Below are positions 1 to 8,374 of a DNA stretch of 64,000 bases, piece after piece. Each line of letters begins with the position of its first letter. Positions within the stretch are counted from its first letter, which is position 1. The DNA comes from an uncultured Eubacteriales bacterium (lineage in GTDB: Bacteria > Bacillota > Clostridia > Oscillospirales > Acutalibacteraceae). Location of the stretch: the NCBI GenBank assembly GCA_934436505.1, contig CAKSAP010000002.1, forward strand, positions 310,001 through 374,000, given 5' to 3'. The notes below the pieces were generated by a model that worked only from the letters and a program-made list of their open reading frames with translations, had not been told where the DNA came from and ran no database searches. The position numbers and the translations under genes were made by a program.

Positions 1-121
1 AGGCAAGATTTCTGACGAGTCTCCCGTCGGCAAGGCTCTTTTGGGCAAAAAGGTCGGCGACGACGTTCAGGTAGAAGCGCCTATCGGTATTCGTAGCTTT
101 ACAGTTAAAGCTATTTCATAA
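1..121 (+). CDS. greA: Transcription elongation factor GreA, C-terminal fragment
   Basis: The frame starting at base 2 encodes 39 residues ending in RSFTVKAIS and a TAA stop. The residues SPVGKALLGKKVGD and VEAPIG are typical of the C-terminal FKBP-like domain of GreA, which binds RNA polymerase and stimulates cleavage of backtracked transcripts. The start lies outside the window. A greA-lysS order is common in Clostridia, which supports the call. Confidence 0.9.
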   Translation, partial: GKISDESPVGKALLGKKVGDDVQVEAPIGIRSFTVKAIS

Positions 122-181
122 AAAATAAAATACTCGGGCGGCAAGTCCGCCCATATTTTTTAGTAAATCGGAAGTGAAAAT

Positions 182-1681
182 ATGGCACAGACAAACAATC
201 AGAACAATGCGGCTCAGCAGGATGTTAATGAGCTTCGTCAAATCAGATTTGACAAATTAAAGGAATTGCAGGATGCAGGCAACGATCCCTTTGTTATTAC
301 AAAGTATGACGTTTCCCATCACAGCACGGATATTAAAGAAAATTTTGACTCTCTTGAGGGCAAGACCGTTACCGTTGCAGGCAGACTTATGTCAAAGCGT
401 GTAATGGGTAAGGCTTCGTTTTGCAATATTCAGGACTTAAAGGGCAATATTCAGTCTTATGTTGCAAGGGATTGCATTGGCGAAGAGGAATATAAGGCAT
501 TCAAGAAAATGGATATCGGCGATATTGTCGGTCTTAAGGGTGAAGTTTTCAAGACTAAAACGGGCGAGATTTCTCTTCATGCTACCGAGCTTGTGCTTCT
601 CTCAAAGAGCCTTCAGATTTTGCCCGAGAAGTTCCACGGACTTACAAATACAGACACAAGATACCGTCAGAGATATATTGACCTTATCATGAACGCAGAG
701 TCAAAGCAGACCTTCATCAACCGTTCAAAGATAATCAGCACTATCCGTCGTTATCTTGACTCACAGGGATTTATGGAGGTTGAAACCCCCATGCTCGTTC
801 CCAACGCAGGCGGTGCGGCTGCAAGACCGTTCGAAACACATTTCAACGCTCTTGACGAGGATGTTAAGCTTCGTATTTCACTCGAACTTTACCTTAAAAG
901 ACTTATTGTCGGCGGTATGGAGAGAGTTTACGAAATCGGCAGAGTTTTCCGTAATGAGGGACTTGATACAAGGCACAATCCCGAGTTTACGCTTATGGAG
1001 CTTTATCAGGCTTATACCGATTACCACGGTATGATGGACCTTACCGAAAATCTTTACAGATTTGTTGCACAAGAGGTTCTCGGCACAACTAAAATCACTT
1101 ATAACGGTATTGAAATGGATCTCGGTAAGCCGTTTGAGAGAATAACAATGCTTGACGCCGTTAAAAAGTATTCGGGCGTTGACTTTAACGAAATCGAAAC
1201 GCTTGAGCAGGCGAGAGCCGTTGCAAAAGAGCACCATGTTGAATACGAAGAAAGACATAAGAAGGGCGACATTCTCAACCTCTTCTTTGAGGAGTTTGTC
1301 GAGGAACACCTTGTTCAGCCGACATTTGTAATGGATCACCCAATTGAGATTTCTCCGCTTACAAAGAAAAAGCCCGAAAATCCCGACTATGTTGAGCGTT
1401 TTGAGTTCTTTATGAACGGTTGGGAAATGGCAAACGCTTATTCGGAGCTTAATGACCCGATCGATCAGCGTGAACGCTTTAAGGCGCAGGAGGAATTGCT
1501 TGCGCAGGGCGACGAAGAGGCTAACCACACCGACGAGGACTTCCTTTATGCACTTGAACTCGGTATGCCTCCCACAGGCGGTATCGGCTTCGGCATCGAC
1601 AGAATGGTTATGCTTCTTACCGATTCTCCCGCAATCCGTGATGTTTTGCTTTTCCCCACAATGAAGCCCACAGGCAAATAA
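182..1681 (+). CDS. lysS: Lysyl-tRNA synthetase, class II
   Basis: A complete 499-residue class II lysyl-tRNA synthetase, which charges tRNA-Lys in the cytoplasm. The N-terminal third carries the OB-fold anticodon-binding domain (around TVTVAGRLMSKRVMGKASF). The catalytic core shows motif 2 (FRNEGLDTRHNPEFTLME) and motif 3 (GIGFGIDRMVMLLTDS) near the C-terminus. Length is normal for the family. The ATG at 182 follows a GGAAGTG Shine-Dalgarno-like sequence and lies 60 bases after greA, so the two are probably co-transcribed. GC content is visibly higher than in everything downstream, marking this as host chromosome. Confidence 0.97.
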   Translation: MAQTNNQNNAAQQDVNELRQIRFDKLKELQDAGNDPFVITKYDVSHHSTDIKENFDSLEGKTVTVAGRLMSKRVMGKASFCNIQDLKGNIQSYVARDCIGEEEYKAFKKMDIGDIVGLKGEVFKTKTGEISLHATELVLLSKSLQILPEKFHGLTNTDTRYRQRYIDLIMNAESKQTFINRSKIISTIRRYLDSQGFMEVETPMLVPNAGGAAARPFETHFNALDEDVKLRISLELYLKRLIVGGMERVYEIGRVFRNEGLDTRHNPEFTLMELYQAYTDYHGMMDLTENLYRFVAQEVLGTTKITYNGIEMDLGKPFERITMLDAVKKYSGVDFNEIETLEQARAVAKEHHVEYEERHKKGDILNLFFEEFVEEHLVQPTFVMDHPIEISPLTKKKPENPDYVERFEFFMNGWEMANAYSELNDPIDQRERFKAQEELLAQGDEEANHTDEDFLYALELGMPPTGGIGFGIDRMVMLLTDSPAIRDVLLFPTMKPTGK

Positions 1682-1712
1682 AGCGCATAGATAAAGGGTT
1701 TTTACGGTTTAA

Positions 1713-1742
1713 ACTTACGAACTTACGACCAACTTACGACCA
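1713..1742. repeat. Tandem ACTTACGA/ACTTACGACCA repeat, candidate attachment site
   Basis: ACTTACGA occurs at 1713, 1721 and 1732; the last two belong to perfect 11-base copies of ACTTACGACCA. The array lies just after lysS and before the first element-type promoter, where a chromosome/element junction would be expected. The att role is inference: the other end of the element is outside the window. Confidence 0.4.
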
Positions 1743-1759
1743 ATTAGAGAGAATGTGCT

Positions 1760-1796
1760 AAAAGAACTTCTTGCAACGCAAGAGGTTCTTTTTTTA
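1760..1796 (+). terminator. Rho-independent terminator
   Basis: A 13-bp stem (AAGAACTTCTTGC with GCAAGAGGTTCTT, one G-T pair) with an AAC loop is followed by a run of T. It ends the greA-lysS transcript or insulates the element from it. Confidence 0.85.
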
Positions 1797-1840
1797 TGTG
1801 CATTTTAGCATATAAAGCAACCAAAAACCCCAAAAAACGT

Positions 1841-1848
1841 CATACTAT
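1841..1848 (+). promoter_or_regulatory. CATACTAT box, acetyltransferase-sortase operon
   Basis: CATACTAT followed by TTTTTGAG, then the GAGGTGAT ribosome site of the acetyltransferase. First copy of the element-wide box; no recognisable -35 upstream. Confidence 0.7.
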
Positions 1849-1865
1849 TTTTGAGGTGATCAAAA

Positions 1866-2624
1866 ATGAAAATGACATTTAACGAATACGATCAAAAATG
1901 TGAAAACATAAAAAGGATTGAAAATACAAAGACGGGATGGTATCCGAGTGTTGAAGATATTGATAAAAGAATACTCCCCAACATAGAACACTATCTGGAT
2001 TACTTGATTTGGCTTACGGAAACCTCCGGCGAACCAATTGACGAAGAATCGCGTGCAGGAAAAAAGTATATTAACGAAATTCTCTACCGTGAGATTGAGC
2101 TTGTGGATGATGAAAATATAAAATGCACCGAACTTATAAAAATGACCGATAGCACGGATTTTATTCCTATGTGGATAGAATACACCAAAGAGCTACATTC
2201 ATATTCGGATTCGGTTCAAATGTCAAACAACGAAGAGGCATCTAAACTTTACTGCAATTTTAAAAAGAATCCGGATGTGGAGATATATGCTATTAATGCA
2301 AATGACAGCGTTTGTGGTTTTCTTATCTTAGGAAGGAGAAGCAATACACATCCGAGTACGGATATATATATTCAAGAGTTATATGTTAAATCCGATTTTA
2401 GAAGAAAAGGAATAGGCAAGTCCGTCATATCGGACCTTTTAAAAGGAGAGCCGGCAAGATATTGCCTGTATATCATAAAGGAGAATAAACCAGCAAAATT
2501 ATTTTGGCAAAGCATATTTTCTCAGCGCGGTGTCAGTATGTTATCCTTGTCTGAAATAACTCCGATTAACTATTGTGATTTTTATGGCTTTGCATACGAC
2601 GAACGGAGAGAAAATAATGAATAA
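1866..2624 (+). CDS. GNAT-family N-acetyltransferase
   Basis: 252 residues. The C-terminal half has the acetyl-CoA-binding signature of GNAT enzymes: a beta strand (IYIQELYVKSDF) followed by RRKGIGKSVISDLL, matching the R-x-x-G-x-G loop and helix. The first 80 residues are an acidic helical extension I do not recognise. The substrate cannot be inferred. The start is supported by GAGGTGAT just upstream, directly behind a CATACTAT box. Its 3' end overlaps the sortase start by 8 bases, implying translational coupling with the surface-protein genes that follow. Confidence 0.75.
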   Translation: MKMTFNEYDQKCENIKRIENTKTGWYPSVEDIDKRILPNIEHYLDYLIWLTETSGEPIDEESRAGKKYINEILYREIELVDDENIKCTELIKMTDSTDFIPMWIEYTKELHSYSDSVQMSNNEEASKLYCNFKKNPDVEIYAINANDSVCGFLILGRRSNTHPSTDIYIQELYVKSDFRRKGIGKSVISDLLKGEPARYCLYIIKENKPAKLFWQSIFSQRGVSMLSLSEITPINYCDFYGFAYDERRENNE

Positions 2625-3420
2625 AAAATTTGTATCGTCGCTATGTATTGCGTCTGTAATACTTATGGGAACTGTGTTCGGTATAATTCCTTTATTGCAG
2701 ACTGTAAATACCGATGTTCAAGAAAATGCGGAGTACGAGGAAATAATCAAGGACTATACGCTTCCGGAAGAAGAACCGCAAACCAGTGACAGTAGACACA
2801 ATGCAGACAACAGAAAGGGTTCTTCGCACGATAATATCCGTACAAATCCCGATTTCAAAAAACTGCTTGCGAAAAACGCTGATACAATAGGCTGGATACA
2901 AATTTTGGGTACGCCGATAAACTATCCTGTACTGCATACATCCGACTCGCAAAAATATCTCAATATGAACTTTAACGGAAACAAAAGTGTATGCGGTGCA
3001 ATCTTCTCGTGCGGAAGCGTACAGTATAATCCGACATCACAAAACATAACATTGTTCGGTCATAACCTTGGGACGAACCGCACTAAGATGTTCTCAACAC
3101 TTGTCAGATATAAAAATAAAAAGTATTATAACGAACATCCTGATATATATTTTGAGACGCTATACCAAAAAGGTACATATCGTGTGTTTTCGGTATTTAA
3201 CGTCAATGTTCCGGGAGAGGATTTCAATTATACACAAAGCACATTTGGTTCAGAACAAAGCTTTATAAACTTTATAAACACAGCAAAAAGTAAATCCATC
3301 TACGATACGGGAATAGAGGTATCGGCGTCAGATGAAATTCTTACGCTATCAACTTGTGACAGAAGTTATGACAATGAAACAGGTCGAATGGTGGTAATGG
3401 CTGTAAAGATACCGGAGTAA
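2617..3420 (+). CDS. Sortase, class B
   Basis: 267 residues starting at the ATG at 2617, preceded by ACGGAGAG; an upstream in-frame ATG at 2575 lies inside the acetyltransferase and lacks a ribosome site. An N-terminal signal anchor (about residues 5-27) is followed by an acidic linker and the sortase fold. The segment NADTIGWIQILGTPINYPVL is characteristic of class B. Catalytic residues are visible: His149 (LFGHNLG), Cys247 (TLSTC) and Arg257 (GRMVVMAV). Sortases attach proteins to peptidoglycan by transpeptidation. The only clear sorting signal in the window is the PAPKTG motif of the adhesin at 41.7 kb; whether this enzyme uses it is not known. Confidence 0.92.
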   Translation: MNKKFVSSLCIASVILMGTVFGIIPLLQTVNTDVQENAEYEEIIKDYTLPEEEPQTSDSRHNADNRKGSSHDNIRTNPDFKKLLAKNADTIGWIQILGTPINYPVLHTSDSQKYLNMNFNGNKSVCGAIFSCGSVQYNPTSQNITLFGHNLGTNRTKMFSTLVRYKNKKYYNEHPDIYFETLYQKGTYRVFSVFNVNVPGEDFNYTQSTFGSEQSFINFINTAKSKSIYDTGIEVSASDEILTLSTCDRSYDNETGRMVVMAVKIPE

Positions 3421-3441
3421 TTTGTTTACTCCGGCTTTTTT
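3412..3441 (+). terminator. Terminator overlapping the sortase stop
   Basis: CCGGAGTAA pairs perfectly with TTACTCCGG across a 5-base loop, followed by C and six T. The sortase stop codon is in the stem. Confidence 0.85.
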
Positions 3442-3449
3442 ACATACTA
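3442..3449 (+). promoter_or_regulatory. CATACTAT box, secreted-protein/signal peptidase operon
   Basis: CATACTAT followed by AAATAGGAG; the ribosome site begins only about 14 bases from the first C, so any transcript from here has a very short leader. It directly abuts the preceding terminator. Confidence 0.7.
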
Positions 3450-3463
3450 TAAATAGGAGTGTG

Positions 3464-4267
3464 ATGTATATGCATAAAAAAATAATTTCTCTTTTATTGT
3501 CAACAATCCTGTTGACGACTATTCCGATTCCTGCCTTTGCGGAAGATCCCGCAATCGGGCAAACTATGCTTTCGCAGGAGACGGAAAAAATTTCGAAATC
3601 TTTTGCTGTAAATCAATACACTTTGCAAGAAACGTATCGAACCGAAATCACCGAAGAAAACTTTGCGGCGTTGAATGAGCGGTATCAGACTTTAGCGGCG
3701 ACGATGGAAGGCTTTGGTGAAAAGAATGAGCTGAGCAAGCCTGAATTCCAGACGGGATACACAACGGATATTCAAACATTGTTTCAAAGTGCATACGGAG
3801 ATATTGCAAAGAACGCAAAATTGGAAGAACCGCAAATACCAAAATCTTTTGATGTATCAAAAATGATGCAGGACGCAAAAGCACAGCGGACTTCTGCACT
3901 CGGTGATTTCAGAAGCTCGGAAATGTATCGAAGTACGCTTAACACAATCAGCATTGGAAATGCTTTCTCAGAAGCGGCAAAAATAAAAACAATGCCGAAG
4001 CTTTTATCTGCAAGTGAAATGCAAAATAAGTTAAATGCAATTTCGGGTACGGCAAAGGAATTCGTTGATGCAAATGGCAACACTGTAAACCTTTCGGAAT
4101 TATTGGAGCAGTATAAGGCTGCAGCAAATATAGAAAACGATTCAGGGACAGCTGCACAAAACGATGCTGCGGCGAAACGGGCGTTCGATGATTTTAAATC
4201 GGAGATTTCTTCATATATGGAAGCTGTAAGAGCTGAAAATTCACAAAAAGGAAGTGATAAACAATGA
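3464..4267 (+). CDS. Secreted helical protein of unknown function
   Basis: About 267 residues beginning at the ATG at 3464 (a second ATG at 3470 is equally plausible; AGGAG ends at 3459). A clear Sec signal peptide (KKIISLLLSTILLTTIPIPA, then FA-ED) predicts cleavage after AFA. The mature part is rich in Ala, Glu, Gln and Lys and looks largely alpha-helical, with no Cys and no family I recognise. The stop overlaps the next start as ATGA, so it is translationally coupled to a second secreted protein, suggesting they act together outside the membrane. Confidence 0.7.
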   Translation: MYMHKKIISLLLSTILLTTIPIPAFAEDPAIGQTMLSQETEKISKSFAVNQYTLQETYRTEITEENFAALNERYQTLAATMEGFGEKNELSKPEFQTGYTTDIQTLFQSAYGDIAKNAKLEEPQIPKSFDVSKMMQDAKAQRTSALGDFRSSEMYRSTLNTISIGNAFSEAAKIKTMPKLLSASEMQNKLNAISGTAKEFVDANGNTVNLSELLEQYKAAANIENDSGTAAQNDAAAKRAFDDFKSEISSYMEAVRAENSQKGSDKQ

Positions 4268-5580
4268 AAAACAGGGTTATTACCAGTATTATCGGATTCG
4301 TGCTTTGCATGGCGCTTACTGCACCGATTGCAGCGGTTGCAGCACAAAGCAGCGGTAAGGTAGGAGAGCCCGCCGTGTTTAATGCAACAGGAAGCGGTAG
4401 TTCCCAGACAGGCGATTCAAATACGAATACAAATACGGGAATCGGCAGTAGCGATGCTTCCACGGACAGCACTTCTGATAAACAGAACAAGCAAACAAAT
4501 CAGGTGTTAAAAAAGTCAGTGGAAACTATAAAGGGAAAAGTGCTGGACACATCTGTAATAAATGACGGAGAGCATTATGTATGGGTGAAAAGTATGCTTG
4601 TTCCTGTAACCGTATTACAAGACTTTTTAAATCAAGCTGATTATGTGCAGGGAGCGAAATACGGAACAACCAATACGAACGGTATCACGAATAAGACCAT
4701 AGGATTGAACGAAGCGCAAAAAGATATTATGAGTAAAATCGTAAACGGACAAATCGGAGAAACAAATTTAGAGAACGGCGGAACAAAGTCCTCAAACTCA
4801 AATATAGTAAATTTCCCGATAAACAATGGAAATATCGTGGGAACATGGCCGACAATGCAACCGAATATGGATCCTGATACGTTGCAAAAGTTTATAGAAT
4901 TTCTCTTGCAGAAAGGATATACCGTGCCGGGCACGTCTGGAGAGAAATGGATTGATTTTGAACAAAGCTATGACCGATATCAATTTGTCAAAGAATATAT
5001 TAATTCGGCGGCAATCACCGATACGGTTAATGTTCAGCACATTATAGAGTATTCCGTATCCAATGTAACAGAAAAGACATTATATAAACGACAACAGATT
5101 GAATATCCCGGCGGTGGATATTTCCATTGGGATATTTCTTGTTTGGACGCAGAGGATATTTCGGCTATCGGAAAAAAGACGAGTGTCCGAACTCCTACGG
5201 GTGTTTTGGTAACGCAGTTTGGAACGGCGGGTGTGTATCAAATTACCGCACGTGAGAATATTGCAAGAGCTTATGTATCCACATTAACCTATGATATTCG
5301 TGAATACTGGATTTTAGCAGATACAGGGCAGATTATATATTCAAAGGTAAGTAACGGTTCTATGGGCAAAACAGACGACGCTTCCGGAAGACTGAAAGAC
5401 CATAATACTGCGTATTATAATTATGAGACAGAATACAACTATGGCGGAGGAAACGAATCCGATGTAGCGGGCGAAGTAATATACGATACAACGCACACGG
5501 TTACGGCGGATATGTTGGAAGGTGTTTTCCCTGCAACAGGTGTATATAGCGGTGTATATAACACAGTGCGTATTCAGTAA
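4264..5580 (+). CDS. Secreted protein of unknown function
   Basis: 438 residues with a signal peptide ending near PIAAVAAQSS. A Ser/Thr/Asn/Gly-rich linker (about residues 30-80) precedes a globular region rich in Tyr, Ile and Asp (for example YRFVKEYINSAA-type and EYWILADTGQIIYSK segments). No sorting signal or transmembrane segment is seen at the C-terminus, so it is probably released or held non-covalently. It overlaps the preceding secreted-protein gene by 4 bases and is followed after 11 bases by a small membrane protein and signal peptidase. I do not recognise the family. Confidence 0.7.
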   Translation: MKNRVITSIIGFVLCMALTAPIAAVAAQSSGKVGEPAVFNATGSGSSQTGDSNTNTNTGIGSSDASTDSTSDKQNKQTNQVLKKSVETIKGKVLDTSVINDGEHYVWVKSMLVPVTVLQDFLNQADYVQGAKYGTTNTNGITNKTIGLNEAQKDIMSKIVNGQIGETNLENGGTKSSNSNIVNFPINNGNIVGTWPTMQPNMDPDTLQKFIEFLLQKGYTVPGTSGEKWIDFEQSYDRYQFVKEYINSAAITDTVNVQHIIEYSVSNVTEKTLYKRQQIEYPGGGYFHWDISCLDAEDISAIGKKTSVRTPTGVLVTQFGTAGVYQITARENIARAYVSTLTYDIREYWILADTGQIIYSKVSNGSMGKTDDASGRLKDHNTAYYNYETEYNYGGGNESDVAGEVIYDTTHTVTADMLEGVFPATGVYSGVYNTVRIQ

Positions 5581-5591
5581 GGAGTGATATA

Positions 5592-5834
5592 ATGAACGCA
5601 TCTTTTATATTTCTTTCGTTTTGCGTTTTTGGCATAAATTATATTTTGGGCATATTGCTTACGGGAGAATTATTGTACGGACGAAAAAAGAAAGACAAGC
5701 ATTATTGTTTTGAAGACACTTTGCTATACGATTTATGCGATACGCTTTTAGCGGATGAAGAAGTGCTTCAAAGCAAAGATATTATGAATTCGGTGGATGG
5801 CTGTGATGCAAGTAAAGAATATCAAAAAGGCTAA
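5592..5834 (+). CDS. Small membrane protein
   Basis: 80 residues: one N-terminal transmembrane helix (IFLSFCVFGINYILGILLTG), a basic stop-transfer stretch (GRKKKDK) and an acidic cytoplasmic tail. AAGGAGTG lies 8 bases before the ATG. It sits between a secreted protein and signal peptidase I and overlaps the latter, so it may help export or process the neighbouring proteins. Function unknown. Confidence 0.6.
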   Translation: MNASFIFLSFCVFGINYILGILLTGELLYGRKKKDKHYCFEDTLLYDLCDTLLADEEVLQSKDIMNSVDGCDASKEYQKG

Positions 5835-6219
5835 GAAAAGCGTCAAGATATTTTGGCTCACTCTGTTGTTTGGAATCGTTATAATTCGTATTTTTGTGTT
5901 CAGTGCCGTTAGGGTTAGCGGAATATCTATGCTTCCAACATTACAGGATGAACAGATAATCTTTGTTAACAAAATGGCATATTGGAAAAACGCTCCGCAA
6001 AACGGCGATATTGTCATTGTCAGGGAACCGATAGACAACATACAGGTTGTAAAACGCATTGTCGGTACACCAGGCACCGCAATAACGATTGAAGATAAAA
6101 CTTTTATTCTTAAAGAAGATGAATACTACATTGAGGGCGATAACCGTGACAACTCAATAGACAGCAGAGCATATGGACCGATTCGATCAGAACGAATTAT
6201 CGGAAAAGTGATCAAATAA
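5797..6219 (+). CDS. lepB: Signal peptidase I
   Basis: 140 residues (or 137 if the ATG at 5806 is used; GGTGG lies upstream of both). One N-terminal transmembrane helix (about residues 18-37) is followed by catalytic Ser44 in SGISMLPTL, the general base Lys86 in QVVKRIVGTPG, and the conserved GDNRDNSIDSRAYG box. This is the compact Gram-positive SipS-type enzyme, which removes signal peptides at the outer face of the membrane. It is co-operonic with secreted proteins, so it may be dedicated to the element's own exports. Confidence 0.92.
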   Translation: MAVMQVKNIKKAKKSVKIFWLTLLFGIVIIRIFVFSAVRVSGISMLPTLQDEQIIFVNKMAYWKNAPQNGDIVIVREPIDNIQVVKRIVGTPGTAITIEDKTFILKEDEYYIEGDNRDNSIDSRAYGPIRSERIIGKVIK

Positions 6220-6247
6220 AAAAGAGAGTCGAAAGACTCTCTTTTAC
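6220..6247. terminator. Bidirectional terminator
   Basis: A perfect 11-bp stem AAAAGAGAGTC/GACTCTCTTTT with a GAAA loop lies between convergent genes, with A and T runs serving both strands. Confidence 0.88.
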
Positions 6248-6537
6248 TTTTCTTGAGAAACGGACTTGGCTTGCAAGTATGCGCCCTCTGTCTCGATGTA
6301 TATATCGTTTAGCGAAACGGAATGCATTCGCAACAGATCAATCAGTGTTTTATCAGAAGACTTATGATCTGATAGCGGAAATACATATCGGTTGTCAAAA
6401 GGCGGGAGCTTGCCCGGTTCAATTACCAATCCGCCGTCAAACACCTTAACTGTGATGTATGGTCCGGACAGAAGAGGAAAGCCCTCAAAGACCACCTGCG
6501 TATCGGTTATGCGTAGTATATTCATCGTTTCTGTCAT
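6244..6537 (-). CDS. Hypothetical protein
   Basis: 97 residues, minus strand, with AAGGTGAT about 7 bases before the ATG. The protein is beta-rich (ITDTQVVFEGFPLLSGPYITV) with no signal peptide. Not recognised. It stands alone between the bidirectional terminator and the divergent promoter of the MoxR operon. Confidence 0.6.
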   Translation of the reverse strand: MTETMNILRITDTQVVFEGFPLLSGPYITVKVFDGGLVIEPGKLPPFDNRYVFPLSDHKSSDKTLIDLLRMHSVSLNDIYIETEGAYLQAKSVSQEK

Positions 6538-6637
6538 AAAATATCACCTTCGTTAATCGTTGTGTGTTGTTTTCTTTTCCCTATTCTATCACATTTATTC
6601 CATAAATGCACACTTTTTATTTGCGTACAACTCTTAT

Positions 6638-6645
6638 CATACTAT
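6638..6645 (+). promoter_or_regulatory. CATACTAT box, MoxR/VWA operon
   Basis: CATACTAT followed by CTTTAGAG. This copy has the long conserved leader: GGAG lies at 6671, 33 bases from the first C, 59 bases before the ATG of the ATPase gene. Confidence 0.72.
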
Positions 6646-6652
6646 CTTTAGA

Positions 6653-6729
6653 GGTTATTTAAGACGAATTGGAGCGAATTAAATAACGCTTAAATTTAAG
6701 AAACACATCAAATAAAGGAGAAACACATC
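6653..6729 (+). promoter_or_regulatory. Conserved leader, MoxR operon
   Basis: The leader contains TTATTTAAGACGAATTGGAG and then AATTAAATAACGCTTAA, recognisably related to leaders at 26.95, 27.99, 32.94, 34.93, 37.69 and 51.25 kb. It ends with the real ribosome site (AAAGGAG) of the ATPase gene. Confidence 0.6.
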
Positions 6730-8361
6730 ATGAATTTTAAATACAGTGATATCATGTTTAATTGCAAATTTTTTTCATGTACTCATATTGGCGGAATGGC
6801 TTTAAAGAACACAGGCTCTTCCGGATATGGAATATCGACGGAAGCGAGAAAACTTACGGATGTACATTCTGACAAAGCTAAAATTAATGTTGCGGCATAC
6901 GTAATGGAAGCTCTTTGCGAAGCAACTATGAACATTGCGAGCCTGCCGATTGGTTGTTATCTTGAAGATAGCACCAACAAAATAACCTGCGATGGAAATA
7001 CAGTGCATTGTACAAATCTTGACGAGTCAGAAATGGAAGTCAGACGTATGGCAGGAACGGCGTTGTTTTGTTATGCAATTTCAAACAACTCAAAAATGCC
7101 GATAACCAGAGATGCATTTGAAGAATTTAAAACTTATTGGTTAGCGCCTTCTCCGTTAGTTAATATAACGGAGCTTGTTTTTAAAGTTTGCGACGCTTTT
7201 TATTTTGAATATAAAGCGTTGGTTCAGCAGGGACAGATGAACGAGGAGATTTCTATTGATGAATATTTGAATATTGAATTGATAAAGCAAGCTGCAAGAA
7301 CGGGAAAGGTAAGCCAGACAAATTCTTTGTCGGGACTTACATTACCCGGAATGGAAATCTTAGAGATATCGAAAGAAGATACAACCAAAAAAAGGCAAGC
7401 GAAAAATTCGGAAAAGTTTGAGGCTTGCAGAGTGGGAGAATACTTGCTCGACCATATATGGGATCTCGATAGACAATGTTATATTCCGAGTTTGGATATG
7501 CTTGACGATTTTGTTCCCGATCCGTGCTTTTATGCCATGACGGATTTAATGTCTCACGAACTCGCAACCGTGAAAAAACGAATGGACGAAGGAGTTTTTG
7601 ACTACAGAGCTATCGGTGAAAACTATATTAACGCACAATTTATCGGACGTCCGGGTACAGGAAAAACAACTGTTGCAAACGCTTTGGCAGCAACTTTCGG
7701 ATTGCCTATCCGCGTTATTATCAACTCCAAGAACGTGGAAGAAGATACATTCCAAGGCATGACAAAAGTACAGGAGGGCGGATTTAAGTTTGTGGAAACC
7801 CCGTTTTTGGATGCATATAAGAACGGCGGCATTATCCTTTTGGAAGAAATCAACTTAACTGATCCCGGCGTATCAATGGGTGTGCTTGGACAGGCGCTTG
7901 AAAAGCCGTTTATTCTTTTAGAAGACGGCTATAAGGAAGTCAGGAGACATCCGCTCTGTGTTGTAATCGGAACGGCTAATACAGGCACACAAGGCAGCAG
8001 AGAGCAGTCTGAAGCGCTTACAAGCCGTATGCCGAATGTATTTCTTCTGGACGATCCTGAAAAAGAGCAATTCATTGAAATCTTAAGTAAGAAAAATCAC
8101 AATGTTTCGAAGAAAGACTGCGAAAAAGTATATCAAGCATATACGAAGGTGATGGACTATCTGACAAGCAGCAGCGTTAATGCCGAGGATGTAGCATTAA
8201 GCCTTTGTCTCAGGCATTGTATCGCTGCATTAAAACAGATTGAAATCGGTATTCCCTTTAAAGATGCTTGCACCAATACTTTTGTCGGAACTATAGGCAT
8301 TAAGGACTTAGAGCTTGCAAGAGAAACAAAATCGCATGTTATAGATATTCTTGCAGACTGA
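6730..8361 (+). CDS. MoxR-type AAA+ ATPase
   Basis: 543 residues. An N-terminal region of about 230 residues with no family I recognise precedes an AAA+ core: Walker A GRPGTGKTT (about residue 306), Walker B GGIILLEEIN (about 365) and sensor-1 GTANTG (about 414), followed by a helical lid. MoxR ATPases act as chaperone-like remodelers and are typically encoded next to a VWA-domain partner, as here. AAAGGAG precedes the ATG. It overlaps or abuts the VWA gene, so the two should be made in stoichiometric amounts. Confidence 0.88.
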   Translation: MNFKYSDIMFNCKFFSCTHIGGMALKNTGSSGYGISTEARKLTDVHSDKAKINVAAYVMEALCEATMNIASLPIGCYLEDSTNKITCDGNTVHCTNLDESEMEVRRMAGTALFCYAISNNSKMPITRDAFEEFKTYWLAPSPLVNITELVFKVCDAFYFEYKALVQQGQMNEEISIDEYLNIELIKQAARTGKVSQTNSLSGLTLPGMEILEISKEDTTKKRQAKNSEKFEACRVGEYLLDHIWDLDRQCYIPSLDMLDDFVPDPCFYAMTDLMSHELATVKKRMDEGVFDYRAIGENYINAQFIGRPGTGKTTVANALAATFGLPIRVIINSKNVEEDTFQGMTKVQEGGFKFVETPFLDAYKNGGIILLEEINLTDPGVSMGVLGQALEKPFILLEDGYKEVRRHPLCVVIGTANTGTQGSREQSEALTSRMPNVFLLDDPEKEQFIEILSKKNHNVSKKDCEKVYQAYTKVMDYLTSSSVNAEDVALSLCLRHCIAALKQIEIGIPFKDACTNTFVGTIGIKDLELARETKSHVIDILAD

Positions 8362-8374
8362 GAAAGGAAAAGAA

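Noticed and set aside
878..1528. 216-codon minus-strand frame inside lysS
   Set aside because: Antisense shadow of a highly conserved gene; no start signals.
3464..5834. Secreted proteins as conjugation pilus or type IV secretion parts
   Set aside because: No VirB4, VirD4, relaxase or pilin motif; the context supports only secretion and processing.
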